Shown: positions 48,501 to 60,244, counted from the first letter of the stretch. The stretch is DNA of 64,000 bases from Liolophura sinensis (GCF_032854445.1 NC_088303.1:32373501-32437500); one strand, 5' to 3'. The notes: generated from the letters alone by a model not told the origin. Numbers and translations: made by a program.

Positions 48501-51500
48501 CGATCCCGTCTACACATTCGCCGCTGTTCAGGCAAGGGTCGCTGAAACACTCGTCGATGTCTTCGCAAACAACAGACAAACGATTTCTGGGCGTAAAACA
48601 CTTGAAACCATCGCAAAATTCAGTTGAGTTATGTATGTAAAATTCAGTTCGTTTTGATTTTTGCGTGGTAAAGAATACTTGTGTTTTTGTTGTTGTTGTT
48701 TTGTTTTTTTTTTGTTTTTGTTTTTTTTTTGTTCATTGTTGTTGCTGTAGCAGTTCATTCAAACGACGATCGTACGTCGGGAGATCTGCCAGCAACCTGA
48801 AAATATTTCTGAGTACGGCGTAAAAGAAAGCAAATCATTAAATGGCCTAATACACATTACATTGGGTGTTTTAGGTTGATGATAAAAGAATATTAATTCC
48901 GAAAGTCACTGCTAAAGTTAACTAGCTAAACATACGTCCACAAAGGAGCAAGCAAAGGCTACTATAGTCTATTTCTTTTAGCGAGCCGCCTGTATTCCGC
49001 TGCCTGTAAAATCAGTCATACTCGCTACCAAAACAGCCCTTAGTGCCTTCAGTGACAAGTAACAACTCAAGCTCTAAAAGCGTATGTTGCAAGTCTATGT
49101 TATTGCAAAGAAAACGAAAGTTAAAACATTTTTACTGATTCAAGTCCATAAGCTCGGTTTCCACGGCAAGCTGGGGCCTCCGTGGCTCAGTCGGTTAGCG
49201 CGCTAGCGCAGCGTAATGACCCAGGAGCCTCTCACCAATGCGGTCGCTGTGAGTTCAAGTCCAGCTCATGCTGGCTTCCTCTCCGGCCGTAAGTGGGAAG
49301 GTCTGACAGCAACCTGCGGATGGTCGTGGGTTTCCCCCGGGCTGTGCCCGGTTTCCACCCACCATAATGCTGGCCACCGTCGTATAAGTGAAATATTCTC
49401 GAGAACGGCGTAAAACACCAATCAAATAAAATAAATAAATCCACGGCAAGAACCCATTGCCTCGGGTGACGTCAAAGTTATTCAAAAAGGAGTGGCATGC
49501 CGTATATTGGGTGGAGTTCAACATGTTTTGAGCGAAGGCGACAACAGTTACCTAAACTGCTATTGACTTAACCCTATTACTGACACTGCTATATTTGAAA
49601 TTGTTTACACGTTTTAATATGATATAACCTTAATAAACGAATTTTATTTTATCTCTAGTAGTATATGATCTCACAGCAGAAGCAGTAGTTTAGGCCGTAT
49701 TACTGCGTGTAGTTTGTTTTAACCGCCAGTTGGTGCAGCCGTTGTAAACAAATTACTCTCCACGCCCATTGTCCAGCATGCAACTTGCTTTCGAATAATT
49801 ATGACGTCACCCGAGACAATTGGTTCTTGGTGTCAAAACTAAGCTTATGGAGTTTAACATTATGAATTAGAAAAAAATATTCTCACTACAATTTCCTTGC
49901 AATTATAAGAATGTTCAACATGTCGATGTGTTGTTAGGTGTCACTGACTAAAGGCAATTTTGGTAGCGAATATGACTGATTTTACCGACAGCTGAATACA
50001 GGCGATTCTCTAAAAGAAACTATACTATAGAGCATCTATGTACGCTATACTTTATTGTTTTGTGTTCTTAGTTTTACATAAGTATTTTGTGAACCTTTGT
50101 CCTAGCATTTTATACGATGGCTTTCACGTCAACTAGGACCCTCAACTGGTGATCTTGACATCACGTGTATTCTGACGTGACAGGCGCACAGGAGAGGATG
50201 TTTTATTTCGGTTGAATACATTAAAACCTTATAATCCATTCTGTTAATAATTTCTCTTCTTACCTGTTTGACAGTTGAATCCGGTAAATCCACTCGGGCA
50301 GGCGCAGGTGTAACCGTTGACCACATCAGCGCATGCGCCGCCATTTAGACAGGGAACACCAGCACATTCGTCAATATCTTTACAAACAAAATAAAAAAAA
50401 TTAAAAACGTACCAAAATGAACCATTAAACTATGTTTCATTTTACTGCCTTAATACTTCATGGCTTAGTGCTGGACTTTTCTTTAAGGGCGGTGGCAAAG
50501 AGAATCACGTCTTGTTTTACCGTACAAATAGACCACGTTCTTTACATAACTTCGTCTACAGAAGTGCACATATGTTAACACGGGAGGTAAAATGAAGAAA
50601 TCATCTGCGTCCTATGTTGTCCCGTAGTTTTTTCACAGTTATTTTTACCTTTATCGCCACACTTAATTCGACAGATAAAAATTATGTCATTAAACAACTG
50701 TTTTGTGCGCTCTGCTTAACACACCGAACATGGTGCACGCGCTGATTTAATCAACTACACGCGTTCTCCCTGAAGGTATTCGGTACTGACCTGGAAGTAA
50801 CAGACTTACATCCAGGTTTAGCTGTGAGTTACTGTTACGAACTCCGTCTTTAAAAACTGTATGGAATTTTTTTTTTAATTCTTCCTGAGACATTGTGTGT
50901 TTTACAGCTTCCGATTTGTTTACGTTATAGCCTGCACTGTAATTCAGTCCAATGATCTCGAGGCTTCGGTGTTCAAGTGTTAAGTGTCATTGTACATAAG
51001 GTATACAATTTCATTCATTCAAGTCGACTTGTTAGCAGTGATTTACTCAAGTCCATTTGAGAGCAGTCATGTTTACTGTCATTCACTGTGAAGGATTTTG
51101 CTGGGTTTGGAGCTATCGGCTTTCACGCCATTCGACATTCGTTTTGCTGTATTGTATTTCGCCACGTGCTATTTTTTGGAGAGGTTATTTTGGAGATTGT
51201 ATCGCTCACTGTCCCTTTGTGCCATTACATACATTTCATCCCAGTTTACCCTGAAAGTGACTCTGTGTATATTTCTGAGAAAACATATATGGACAGCTCG
51301 GCATCACCGATCTAACGTCAATCCGTCCACCCTGAGAAGTTACACATTCACCTAAGGAGTAAACCACCTATCGGACAATCATGCGTAGACTGAGGAATTC
51401 ATCTTAACTGCTGATTCCATATTTGGACTGACAATGCTCTACAAAACAATACAAATAATTACAAATATATATTATTTGTATTGATTAGTTTATCATCGTC

Positions 51501-54500
51501 AGTTGAATTATTTGTCTATTGTGTTAAAATATGTGTATTGAACTTATTCAAGCGTCTTCGTGTTTCTTTGTTTGATCTTATGTAAAGCCTATTGCCGAGC
51601 TGAGAGCTAAACAAGCCATTTTTTTTTCTCACCTTGAGCCTCTGATGGTGGTACCCTTACAGTTACTATCCCTGTTGTTTGTTTAACTAATCTCGTTGTT
51701 GACCCCGCTATTTTCGCCACAGTTTCGGACACTGTTTTAGATATAAGTTTATAATGTGTGACTCCTCTACTGATTTGCCCATTCAAAAGAAGATAACTTT
51801 TTACTGGCACCACAGGTTATTCTGCTGTTGAAGACTCATATATTGTCCTTATTGTTCGACTTCTGACTCATCCTTCAGATGGATAACGTCGTTGCTGATG
51901 TGTCATCTACGGCTGGGTTGACTCAATTATTCGGATTTACCTGGTTAGGTGTTAATCCTTGTTGTTGAAGGGGGCCTCCGTGGCCGCGGTGGTGAATTCA
52001 AGCCCAGCTTATGCTGGTTTCCTCTGCGGGCGTACGTGGAAAGGTCTCTTATCAACTTGCGGATGGTTGTGGAATTCTTTCTGGTGTCCTGCCACCATAA
52101 TGCTGGCAACCGTCTTATAAGTGCAATATTCTTGAGTGCGGCGTAAAACACTAATCAGATAATTAAATTTGTTGTTGTTGACTCACCTGTTTCACAGTCG
52201 ACACCCGTGAACCCGTCCAAACACCTGCAGTTGTATTCCATCGTTTTATTATCAGCACACGTACCTCCATTCTGGCAGGGTGGATACATACATCCGTAGG
52301 GTCCTGATGCAATTGGAGAGATATGTACATATTAGTTAGGTATAAAAATAGACATTTATTTTAATGAATAAGCAATACTTATAAAATAATACAAATTTGC
52401 ATGTCAGCGGACAGTAGAGGGGTTTCGCAATGTTAACTACTCTTATACGAATACGAATTCGAGAACCATAACAGCTGTGCTATTTTACTGTTTCCAATGC
52501 AGTTCACGGGTGTGTGCTGTGGGCACCCTTTTAGAGTCTTAGTAAATTATCAGTTTTTCGCCCACGTTGTTTTCTAAACTAAATTTTTTTAGTTTTTGTA
52601 AATTCCGTATATCACTTACTTAATATGCTTTAAATGCCACTCTTGGCTTTTATTAATAGTTGCAAATCAAACATTTGACTTCGTTCCTACAAACGATTTG
52701 CATAAAAACGGTGTCCTTATAATTTATGGCAATGTCAATTAAAATTACCCCACAACATATTTGTATCTGTACTACTGTGTAATGGCGGTTGATATCCGTG
52801 GCACATGCAGGGCAAGGGTCTACGAACAACGAATATGTGTCATAGAGACTGAACAGTATTGGTATCCTTAAGCGCATACATGTACACACACGTGGCGGTA
52901 TGAGTACCTGTGTAGAATCGTTTTGCGCTAAGGAATTACTTGATATTGTCGCAATTGTGATGATATTCGCTAACTTTGTATTCACTATCTACCAGAGTAG
53001 ATTTGTTTCTTTATCTGAAATAAGTGAAAAAGAAAAAGATCCTAAAACAAGTAAAAAGGAAAACGCAAAGAAGTTACCTGAGAAAGGCAAGAAGTGAAAT
53101 TTTGTCTTGTAATCACAATCAAGCTGTAATCCGACTTGTTTAAGCGGCGCTTCACAGCCAGCATACACTCTCAGACACGTCACTCGCCCTTTCATAGAAG
53201 CCGTGGCATCTGACGTCGACTTGCCCACTCGTAAACTGGCGGGGGTTAGCGCATCCAAGAAAGGTAAGAAAAAGTCAGTCGTGTCCATTATAAGCAAGTT
53301 ATCTTTCAAAACTTGCACTTTTCCAACAGTTTTATCTATATTGATTGTGATCTGGAACCAAGATCTTTCCGGCATTGGGACTGTATCATAGACAACAGTT
53401 CCCTTTGAAGTTCCGTCCCTTTCGAAAGATCGCATGGTTAAGTAGCCTGCGTCTACACACAGCGTAAACACCAGTCTGGACGCGTTGTCTGTGTACTCAT
53501 AAAGGACCCCGGTGTCCGTGGACTCGAAGTATACCAAGGTGGCGATTGAAAATTCAACCGACGGGGGTTCTCTGATGTCTAGATCAACATAGGTGCTTCC
53601 GGTCAAATGGAATGCGGGATAGGGAATTCCGGAAGGCCCGCTGACAAATGTTCGCCCGTGCATTGTTCCTCTGGCCTTGTCTTCTCGCACGTCATACACA
53701 GTGGAGTCATTTGACAGAGGAAATAGCTGAAACGGTATGATGAATTCAGCAGTAACCGCTGTAACGAAATAAAAAAAACGAGACAGAATCATAGATAGTC
53801 TTTACAGTTTTATCAACATAAATACCAGTCTGCAGGATCGCGAATTAAGTCTTAAACTTTATTCAGATTTTGTCTTAAGTTTTGATACTGAAACCGGTCT
53901 TACATTTTAACAAAAGCTCATATTCGTCTTAATGTTTTGTCTTAATGATCTAAGACAAGGTTGAGTATTGAAACAAAAATCTCTAAGGTAAGTGACAGTT
54001 TTAGCGCAGTAAACTGTCTTGAAATTAGTACCTTAAGTCCAATACAACCTCGTGATCTCTGGACCTGAAAGGTTCAAGTCAGGGTGTATTACAAGTTCCT
54101 CTAGCCGAACAAAGACACCAAAGGTCAAATTACATATAATTAGCCATTAAGATCAATTTCATTAATAGAAGGAGTATCACGAATTATTATCGTGTATAAC
54201 TATTTTGAAAAACAAAGTTAGCTAACTGAAGAAAAAACAATAATTTCAGGTGGTGTTCGGCGAAACAAGAACATGTTAATTCCGTGACGTCGTCCAGAAC
54301 CTTGTTCACATAAGCATAGCAAGGTGCAAAGAATTTTTCCTTGTCGTTAAGCAATGGTACAATAATACAATATCGTGAAAGTCTTCTTCGTTTATACACC
54401 AATAACCATTTTTCTTCAATGTACAATATTTCATCAAATCAAAATCTCTTTTTACACACCAAAAAAAAAAAGAATTATTTATAAACATAACTGAACTTAC

Positions 54501-54555
54501 CAGCTGAAGGAAATATTAATATTGCACAGAGTGTCCTTGCGAATATCATATCCAT
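45263..54555 (-). CDS. Secreted LamG-(EGF)5-PAN protein, complete (gene 4)
   Basis: Eight exons join to 521 aa: signal 54501-54555, LamG 53078-53758, EGFs 52187-52303, 50264-50377, 48447-48560, 47319-47432, 46417-46530, PAN with stop 45263-45519. All junctions are phase 1 and sum to 522 codons. The signal peptide crosses the first junction ([18 protein letters not shown] then AVTA). The last four EGFs start D-I-D-(E/D)-C, the calcium-binding form; such tandem arrays are typically rigid rods. One donor (after 47319) is GC instead of GT. A minus-strand AATAAA lies at 45072-45077. It is the longest member of the local family and is predicted extracellular; the ligand is unknown. Confidence 0.85.
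46134..46400 (+). repeat. Full-length SINE, family A
   Basis: Head GGGCCTCCGTGGCTCAGTCG, B box GAGTTCAAGTCC, full body and A-rich tail. Flanking TCATTATGACC on both sides is an 11-bp target-site duplication. It is inserted in the last intron of gene 4. Confidence 0.95.
46417..46530 (-). CDS. EGF exon 5 (gene 4)
   Basis: 114 nt: [16 protein letters not shown], then [17 protein letters not shown]. Donor AAAG|GTACGA. A family A SINE tail ends about 25 bp from this donor. Confidence 0.9.
46622..46910 (+). repeat. Near full-length SINE, family A
   Basis: The head begins at GGCTCAGTCCGTTAGCGCG, with complete body and CAATCAAATAAATAAATC tail. Target-site duplication TATATGCAATTACG. Confidence 0.95.
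47319..47432 (-). CDS. EGF exon 4 (gene 4), GC donor
   Basis: 114 nt: [16 protein letters not shown], then [17 protein letters not shown]. The 3' boundary reads ACAG|GCATGG, where all sister exons have ACAG|GT. Confidence 0.88.
48447..48560 (-). CDS. EGF exon 3 (gene 4)
   Basis: 114 nt: [16 protein letters not shown], then [17 protein letters not shown]. Calcium-binding type. Donor ACAG|GTAAAC. Confidence 0.92.
48765..48840 (+). repeat. SINE family A fragment after poly-T tract
   Basis: CGGGAGATCTGCCAGCAACC and TTTCTGAGTACGGCGTAAAA follow a T-rich stretch (about 48680-48733). It lies in an intron of gene 4. Confidence 0.65.
49156..49451 (+). repeat. Full-length SINE, family A, with clear duplication
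   Basis: GGGCCTCCGTGGCTCAGTCG to AACACCAATCAAATAAAATA. Flanked by the direct repeat TCCACGGCAAG. It is highly similar to the copies at 46134 and 46622, which suggests recent activity of the family. Confidence 0.95.
50264..50377 (-). CDS. EGF exon 2 (gene 4)
   Basis: 114 nt: [16 protein letters not shown], then [17 protein letters not shown]. Calcium-binding type. Donor ACAG|GTAAGA. Confidence 0.92.
50833..51661 (+). mobile_element. Solo LTR of the Gmr1-like family
   Basis: Begins TGTTACGAACTCC and ends GGTACCCTTACA. It is flanked by the 5-bp direct repeat GTTAC. Complete 829-bp LTR with no internal pol next to it, as expected after LTR-LTR recombination. It sits within an intron of gene 4. 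The open frames seen here are LTR sequence. Confidence 0.85.
51662..51965 (+). other. Possible retroelement fragment next to the solo LTR
   Basis: At about 51880-51922 a frame resembling [12 protein letters not shown] echoes the end of the RNase H remnant at 12580-12612 (DNIVDDMPSTA). It may be a separate pol scrap. Confidence 0.35.
51970..52170 (+). repeat. SINE, family A, shortened head
   Basis: GGGGGCCTCCGTGGCC joins directly to GTGAATTCAAGCCCAGC, then the body and AACACTAATCAGATAATTAA. It ends just before the donor side of EGF exon 1 of gene 4. Confidence 0.8.
52187..52303 (-). CDS. EGF exon 1 (gene 4)
   Basis: 117 nt: [16 protein letters not shown], then [17 protein letters not shown]. 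Acceptor ATCAG, donor ACAG|GTGAGT. Confidence 0.9.
53078..53758 (-). CDS. LamG/concanavalin-like domain exon (gene 4)
   Basis: 681 nt, about 227 residues. [20 protein letters not shown] at the start, [20 protein letters not shown] mid-domain, RSWFQITIN, and [20 protein letters not shown] near the end. The second cysteine of the usual GRVCC pair is Thr here. Confidence 0.85.
54501..54555 (-). CDS. Signal-peptide exon (gene 4)
   Basis: 55 nt from ATG (54553-54555) to GCTG|GTAAG. It encodes [18 protein letters not shown], a typical hydrophobic leader. An upstream in-frame ATG exists but adds a non-signal extension. Confidence 0.8.
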
Positions 54556-56315
54556 CCTATCAATATGAATTTCAGATGACTGTAATGAGTTAATCCCTGT
54601 GAATTTCTCTATATCCGTCGGCGTGCGCGGAAACCAAAGACAAGGGCTATTCACAATATGCGTGCCTTCGACCAAGTCAGTCAGAGTGGGCAAAGGTTCA
54701 CATCAATAGTTGTAGAATGAGGTATCTCAGAATCACGATCACCACTGACCAGTCTTCCCGCTGACAACGATCCGAGGAACAACTTCCGATGAACTAAATG
54801 ACTCCTGCAATGCATCAAGCTTTTGTGTTCATTTGCTTCTTGTGGAGTCTACCTTAACACAACGGAAATATCCAGAAATCCGCCGTTGGAAAAATCGAGA
54901 AACATTTATTAATAGTTATTATCCTTATATTATACAAGCCACATGTCTAGAAATGCAGAGTAAGTCGAAAATTATCATAGTTTCTTCTGTTACAAATACA
55001 GCAACATTGGTGATTAACAGATTTGGCTTGTTCTCTTTCAAATAAAGAGACAGTGGTTATTAAACTGATACAGTCATTGAGTTTGAAATACAGTAGTTGC
55101 GATTAAGTCATTGTGGTTTGTTCCGTTCAAAATTTAGAGGTATGGCATTTTTAAGCTTTTGTATCATTGGTTCACGCTTAATATTCAGGAACACAAATGT
55201 GGAGATACACCGGTTCTAGATTTTTCTTGACAGTGAAGAATCCATGCTGCAAAACAGATCTTCACATACCAACTATCAAACCTGAAATGCATGTTCCGCA
55301 AAATTCAGTAATCGCAAAACCAGTTTCCAATAGAACACAAATCATCGAAAAGGATAAGAAAATATGTACGTAATAAATTATATGACACATTCGTGCAAGG
55401 AGAAGCAGTCAATAGTTTCTAAGTCACTAAGGGACACAAAGATTGCTCCAGGCAAATGAATTAAATCAGATTCCTAATCTCGTACTACACTAGTATATGA
55501 GTTGTCGATAATCAAGTCAAGTATCTCTATTGCGCTTTGATTGCAAGTGTTCACATATCCAACCTGGCGATATAATACAAAACGCGATGAATATACAGCT
55601 CCTTGTACCAGGTTAAGCGAAATTAAACTCATTTGTGAACCAGAGTGCCAGAGATCATGAACACTGCGTCCATCTTAACGTACAGCATAGAACTGTACGT
55701 TATTGTACCCCATTACGTTATGCGTAAATTTGTGATTAACAAAAAAAACACACCATGTATATACAATGGATTTATTTTTGTATTGAAGAAAAAGATGGAA
55801 ATAGCCATCATTAAATAGGCCACTTAAAACTATGCATAAATATTCTTTTTATTTATTTTTTTCTTAGATTTTTGTGAAAAGAGTGAAATGCTGTCAGAAT
55901 TTAAATTCTTAGGCGGGCTTTATGAGCCATACTATCATATGTCAGGAACTCTGACGTCACAGGAAGTTTTCCCAACTCCAATCACCACACTGAATGTTGG
56001 AATAGCTCTTTTTACCTTTGAATAAAAGATTACTGAAATAATGTTCCCAAAAGTTCCTTACTTTCATCAGGGAAAAAAAAGATTATTCGACCTTCAGAGT
56101 TCCTAGATATGGCTCATAAAGCCCACAAAGGCTTTCAAATATTTGAATGCCTGTCGACTCTCTTGAAAAAATCTGAAGAAAGGAATGAAAGTATTTTACG
56201 CATACTTTTCAGTTAGTTGTCTGTATGATGAACCTTTCTTCATATTTTAGCTTTCTTTTACTTTAAACATTTGTGTGATGATTACGTGATCGTCGTTCCA
56301 AAACATAACACAGCC
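54556..56315. other. Upstream region of gene 4, nothing recognised
   Basis: Presumed promoter region for gene 4 at its left edge. A short segment near 55520-55556 resembles 29968-30004. No exons are supported. Confidence 0.45.
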
Positions 56316-56561
56316 TGTTACGAAGCCCCTCTTTAAACATTGTGTTAATTAAATTTACCTGGTCAGTGTCTGGCCTACATTTTCCTTCTTTGTACGTTCT
56401 AGCCTGCATTGTAATTCAGTCTAGCGTACTCGAGGCTTCGGTGTTCATAAGTTTTGTGTCGTTGTAAATAGAGTGTACATTCTGGAAACACTATCGGTGT
56501 TCATGATCAAACTATCCAGAATGTTCTTTATGTTAGTTTATAAATTTGAGTTGTGAAGCTT

Positions 56562-56677
56562 GCAGTCATTTACTCAAGTCAACTCGACAGCAGTCATTTA
56601 CTCAAGTCAACTCGACAGCAGTCATTTACTCATGTTCAATTGAGAGCAGTCATTTACTCAAGTTCACTTGAGAGCAG
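56562..56677. repeat. 28-bp tandem repeat inside the LTR, 4 copies
   Basis: GCAGTCATTTACTCAAGTCA recurs at 28-bp steps. Later copies contain the near palindrome CTCAAGTTCACTTGAG. Other LTR copies here carry fewer units. Confidence 0.85.
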
Positions 56678-56900
56678 ACGCTTTAACTTTCATCCGCTGT
56701 GAAGGATTTTACCGGGTTTGGAGATAGGGGATTTCATTAGTCATTTGTACTCCATGTTCTTTACGATGCACCTTGTGAGCTGGCGTTTTGCTACTTGCAT
56801 ATTTTTTTAAACGTTTTTTTAGAGCTTGTATCTCTCATTGTCTCTTTGTGCAATTACGTACAATTCAGCCCAATTTACCCTGAAAGTACCTTGTTGTATA

Positions 56901-57600
56901 CTGTAAATGCCTTTTTATTCGCGTGGTACTAATATTCGCGGATTTCGCGGCAAACACATTTCCGCGAAAATAAGTACCATCGAAAATAAAACCAATGTAA
57001 GTAATTTATTAACGTAGCATACATTACATTTATGTTTTCATTAACCAACACTACAGTTCTAATACTTTGTCAAACAGTTAATTAGAAATACGTAACTAGA
57101 ATGTATTCCGGCTTTCACAAATCCTGCTTAATTGATCGTCATTTATTCTTGCTTTCTTTTAAGGAGGCTTAGCTCCGTCTAAGTATCGCCACAATGCGAC
57201 GTTGTTGTTGTTGATTTATTGCCGTGGTTAGAGACATACAAATCGATAATTTGTACTGGGTGTGTGTACGTGATACTATTCACATGATGAGAGAGGCTGT
57301 TTTTTTTTATCGACCGTACTTGCCTACCAGTCAGATCACCTTTCCGACGCACCCGATACATCCCTCTGGGGTTTGTGCACTTCTAACTTCCTTTTCATAA
57401 TGATGATTTCTGAGAATTTTACTCAAATCTGTCACAGTTCACTCTAAGTTTCACTCACACCCCGCTGATGCATGAGAATTAAACAGTGAGATTTATTAAT
57501 ATCACATTTCTGTTAAGATCCGCGAAAGTTGGTTCCCGCGAATGTGTCTTCTTACCAAATCCGCGAAAGTTAATGCCCGCGAATAAAAAGGCATTAACAG
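56901..57600. mobile_element. Non-autonomous DNA transposon (MITE), TA target
   Basis: Terminal inverted repeats of 23 bp (22 of 23 identical), left CTGTAAATGCCTTTTTATTC, right the complement of CTGTTAATGCCTTTTTATTC. Flanked by TA on both sides. Subterminal copies of TCCGCGAAA and CCGCGAA occur at both ends. No transposase frame. The TA duplication suggests Tc1/mariner-type mobilisation; this is inference. Confidence 0.88.
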
Positions 57601-58684
57601 TATTTCAGGGGGGTAAACCATACATCGCCGGCTCGGCATCACGGACTTTACGGTCAACCCGTCCGCCCTGCGAAATTACACCTTCAAAGGGAGTTGGGGA
57701 CCAGCCATCGTCAGCATGCCGTGCCCACTGCAGCTTTTCGATTATCGAACTGTTATCCTTCGAGTGGATAATTCCCCTTAACTGTGTTTTCTATATTTAC
57801 CTCGTCTGACTCGCCTGTGGAAGCAAAGATATTCCATTCGAATTTGGACACTGTCATTAGTAAGACACTAACAATTATTTTTATTGTTTTATTTTGTTCA
57901 AATATATGTATTGAACTAACGTCTTCGTGTTTCTTTGGTTGATCTTGTGTAGGGCATATCGCTGATCTGAAAGTTGAACAAGCCATTTGTTTCTTATCTT
58001 TACTCTGCGATAGTGGTAACCTTACACAGCTGTGTAAGAAAGATAACTAGGTTCCATACCCGCATGTTCATGTTAGAGAAAAACAATTCGAAATCGTAGT
58101 AAACGGTCTCGCCTGGAAGATATAGTCCGTACTTATATACGAGAAGTCGTGAACCGTGCTGGGCCAGATTGCACAAAAACCAGTTTTGACTTAATTTAAA
58201 ATTTAATTTAAACGCCGATTTTTTTTCACTAGGAATTTAAGCTGGGAACATCTCATTATTATAATGTCCTTAAAGTGAAAAGAATCTAAGAAATAAAGTT
58301 AGGCTCATTAGACAGGCGACTGGAAACTATGCGTATAAATAAAGGTCGAAATGTAAATGTAAAGATCTGTTGTATACATATATTGTGTTAAGAACCATAG
58401 ACCCAGTGTTTGGGTACTTTTGCAACAGAAGGAGTTCTTCCTCACTCTAAACATGGCTTTTTGTGTTGGAATAACATTTAATATCCACCGTTAAAATCTT
58501 ACTTAAGTAATTGTTACACAAATTTTGTCTGTGAAAGAAGAAAATGACACCAGTCTGGTATATAACACCCATTTAAAACTGAAACATTTAAATACATTTA
58601 ATTTAATCCATTCTTAAAAACCTAGCATATGTTTAGATACAGGTTTCAGCCCTCCATCTAGCGATACTTATTTGTCTTGATATG

Positions 58685-58925
58685 TTTATTTATTTATTTG
58701 ATTGGTGTTTCACGCCATACTCAAAAATATTTCACTTGTACGACGGCGGCCAGCATTATGGTGGGTGGAAACCGGGCAGCGCCCGGAGGAAACCCCACTG
58801 TCATCCGCAGGTTACTGGAAAATCTTCCCACGTACGGCCGAAGAGGAAGCCAGCATGAAGAGGTGAGAGTTTCCTGGGTCATTACGCTGAGCTAGCGCGC
58901 TAACCGTCTGGGCCACGGAGGCTCC
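58685..58925 (-). repeat. Near full-length SINE, family A
   Basis: Reverse copy: TTTATTTGATTGGTGTTTCA, ACGACGGCGGCCAGCATTAT, ending in head complement GGGCCACGGAGGCTCC. The middle near the B box is shortened. Confidence 0.9.
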
Positions 58926-59976
58926 GTCTTGATGGACACAGACCCCCCATTACAACTTCCGTTTTTCGGCAGGGATGTAATTCTGTGCATTCATGGTATT
59001 AAAATGCTGGAAGCTGTCTAAACTGTGTGGAGGTAGGAGCTTTATTGATGAAAGTGTGAAATTCTGGGCGAGATGACACAAGGTGTGAGGTAGTGATGAG
59101 GCTGCGAGTGACGTCCCCTTGGCGTTGCTAGGCACACCTCCCAGCTGCCGGCATGGAAAAGTCCAGATTTTGACGGTCAACCTATGTTAAGATTTTTATG
59201 GCTTGATGCTCACAAGCTGGGTTAGGTATGCACCAGAGCTTATTGGCCACCGAATGTTTGGAACTGAGCTACAGCGCTAGACGTTGACATTTTCGCTTAT
59301 GGAAAATTAATGGGGGTCTGAGGCCTGATACAAATCTATCACAACTGAAGCTTCTGGATAACTTTAGCATTATACTGAAGTTTTACATTTTAACTGAAGC
59401 CGAAACTGGTTTTGAAAAGACCGCATATATTAGTTCGAAAAGTCCAAAACTGAATCGCTTTTCAGTAGAATATGGCACGTCGGTGGAGCATAGCCAGTGG
59501 TCGTATGGTACCATGGGGGTAAGAAGCGTGCGGAATACTCACCAGAAGCCGGATAGCCGGATAACACCGTGGCACAACAAAGAAATAAAATTTTATGGGA
59601 TGTGTTGGATCATGTGCGAGGACAGTTTGCTGACAGTTTGGAATCGGTAGACGCGCAGGGATGTCATGGCAATCTAGTAATGTTTATGTAGAGATTTCGT
59701 GCATGTTTGATGTCTGTACATGTGCCCAAAGTATTGTATGATCTTGTTTTATCGGATCGAAATTTCTGAGATAAAATACATGATATACATGAGCACGTGG
59801 GTTAGTGAGGCAAGTGGACAAATCAGTGATGTATAGGGAGCGTTTTTGATCGTGTTCGTGCCTAGAAAATTTACATGCTTTTACCTATCAGGAACAGGTT
59901 CCAAATTAATACAGTCACGGAGAATTGCCGTAGCACATTGACATCTAGCCTGAAATAAAGGACGCTTCGAATGGAG
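58926..59976. other. Intergenic, nothing recognised
   Basis: About 1 kb without supported features. Confidence 0.5.
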
Positions 59977-60244
59977 TCATGGAGGTCTGTTCTTATCGAG
60001 GTTTGTTTGCGGGAAGTAGAGTCGTGAATCCCGGATAAACACACCAGGTGGGACCAAGTATTTGGTTTTGTAAGATAACATCCCATTCCCAGGCAGCGTC
60101 ATAACACCGTACAAGCCAGTGCACAAGTCCGCTGTGGTGATCTGAGATGAATCGTTACTCAGGGTATACACAGTGTACACCAGTGACCACGGGGATTGAG
60201 CGTCATGTCTTGTATTTTCAACCCACTCTATTCGCCTTATTACC
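59977..60244 (-). CDS. Possible orphan exon, unknown product
   Basis: A long pyrimidine tract ending CACGCAAG (minus strand) precedes an open frame of about 88 residues with segments SPWSLVYTVYTLSNDSS and YKTKYLVPPGVFIRDSRLYF. I do not recognise a domain, and no partner exon could be joined. It lies about 640 bp downstream of gene 5 on the same strand. It could be chance. Confidence 0.25.

Larger units (their letters stand above)
56316..58026 (+). mobile_element. Solo LTR of the Gmr1-like family with nested MITE
   Basis: Starts TGTTACGAAGCCCC and ends GGTAACCTTACA, with near-matching 5-bp flanks CAGCC and CAGCT. Internal landmarks match the other LTRs. A roughly 700-bp inverted-repeat element at 56901-57600 splits it. 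Confidence 0.85.
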
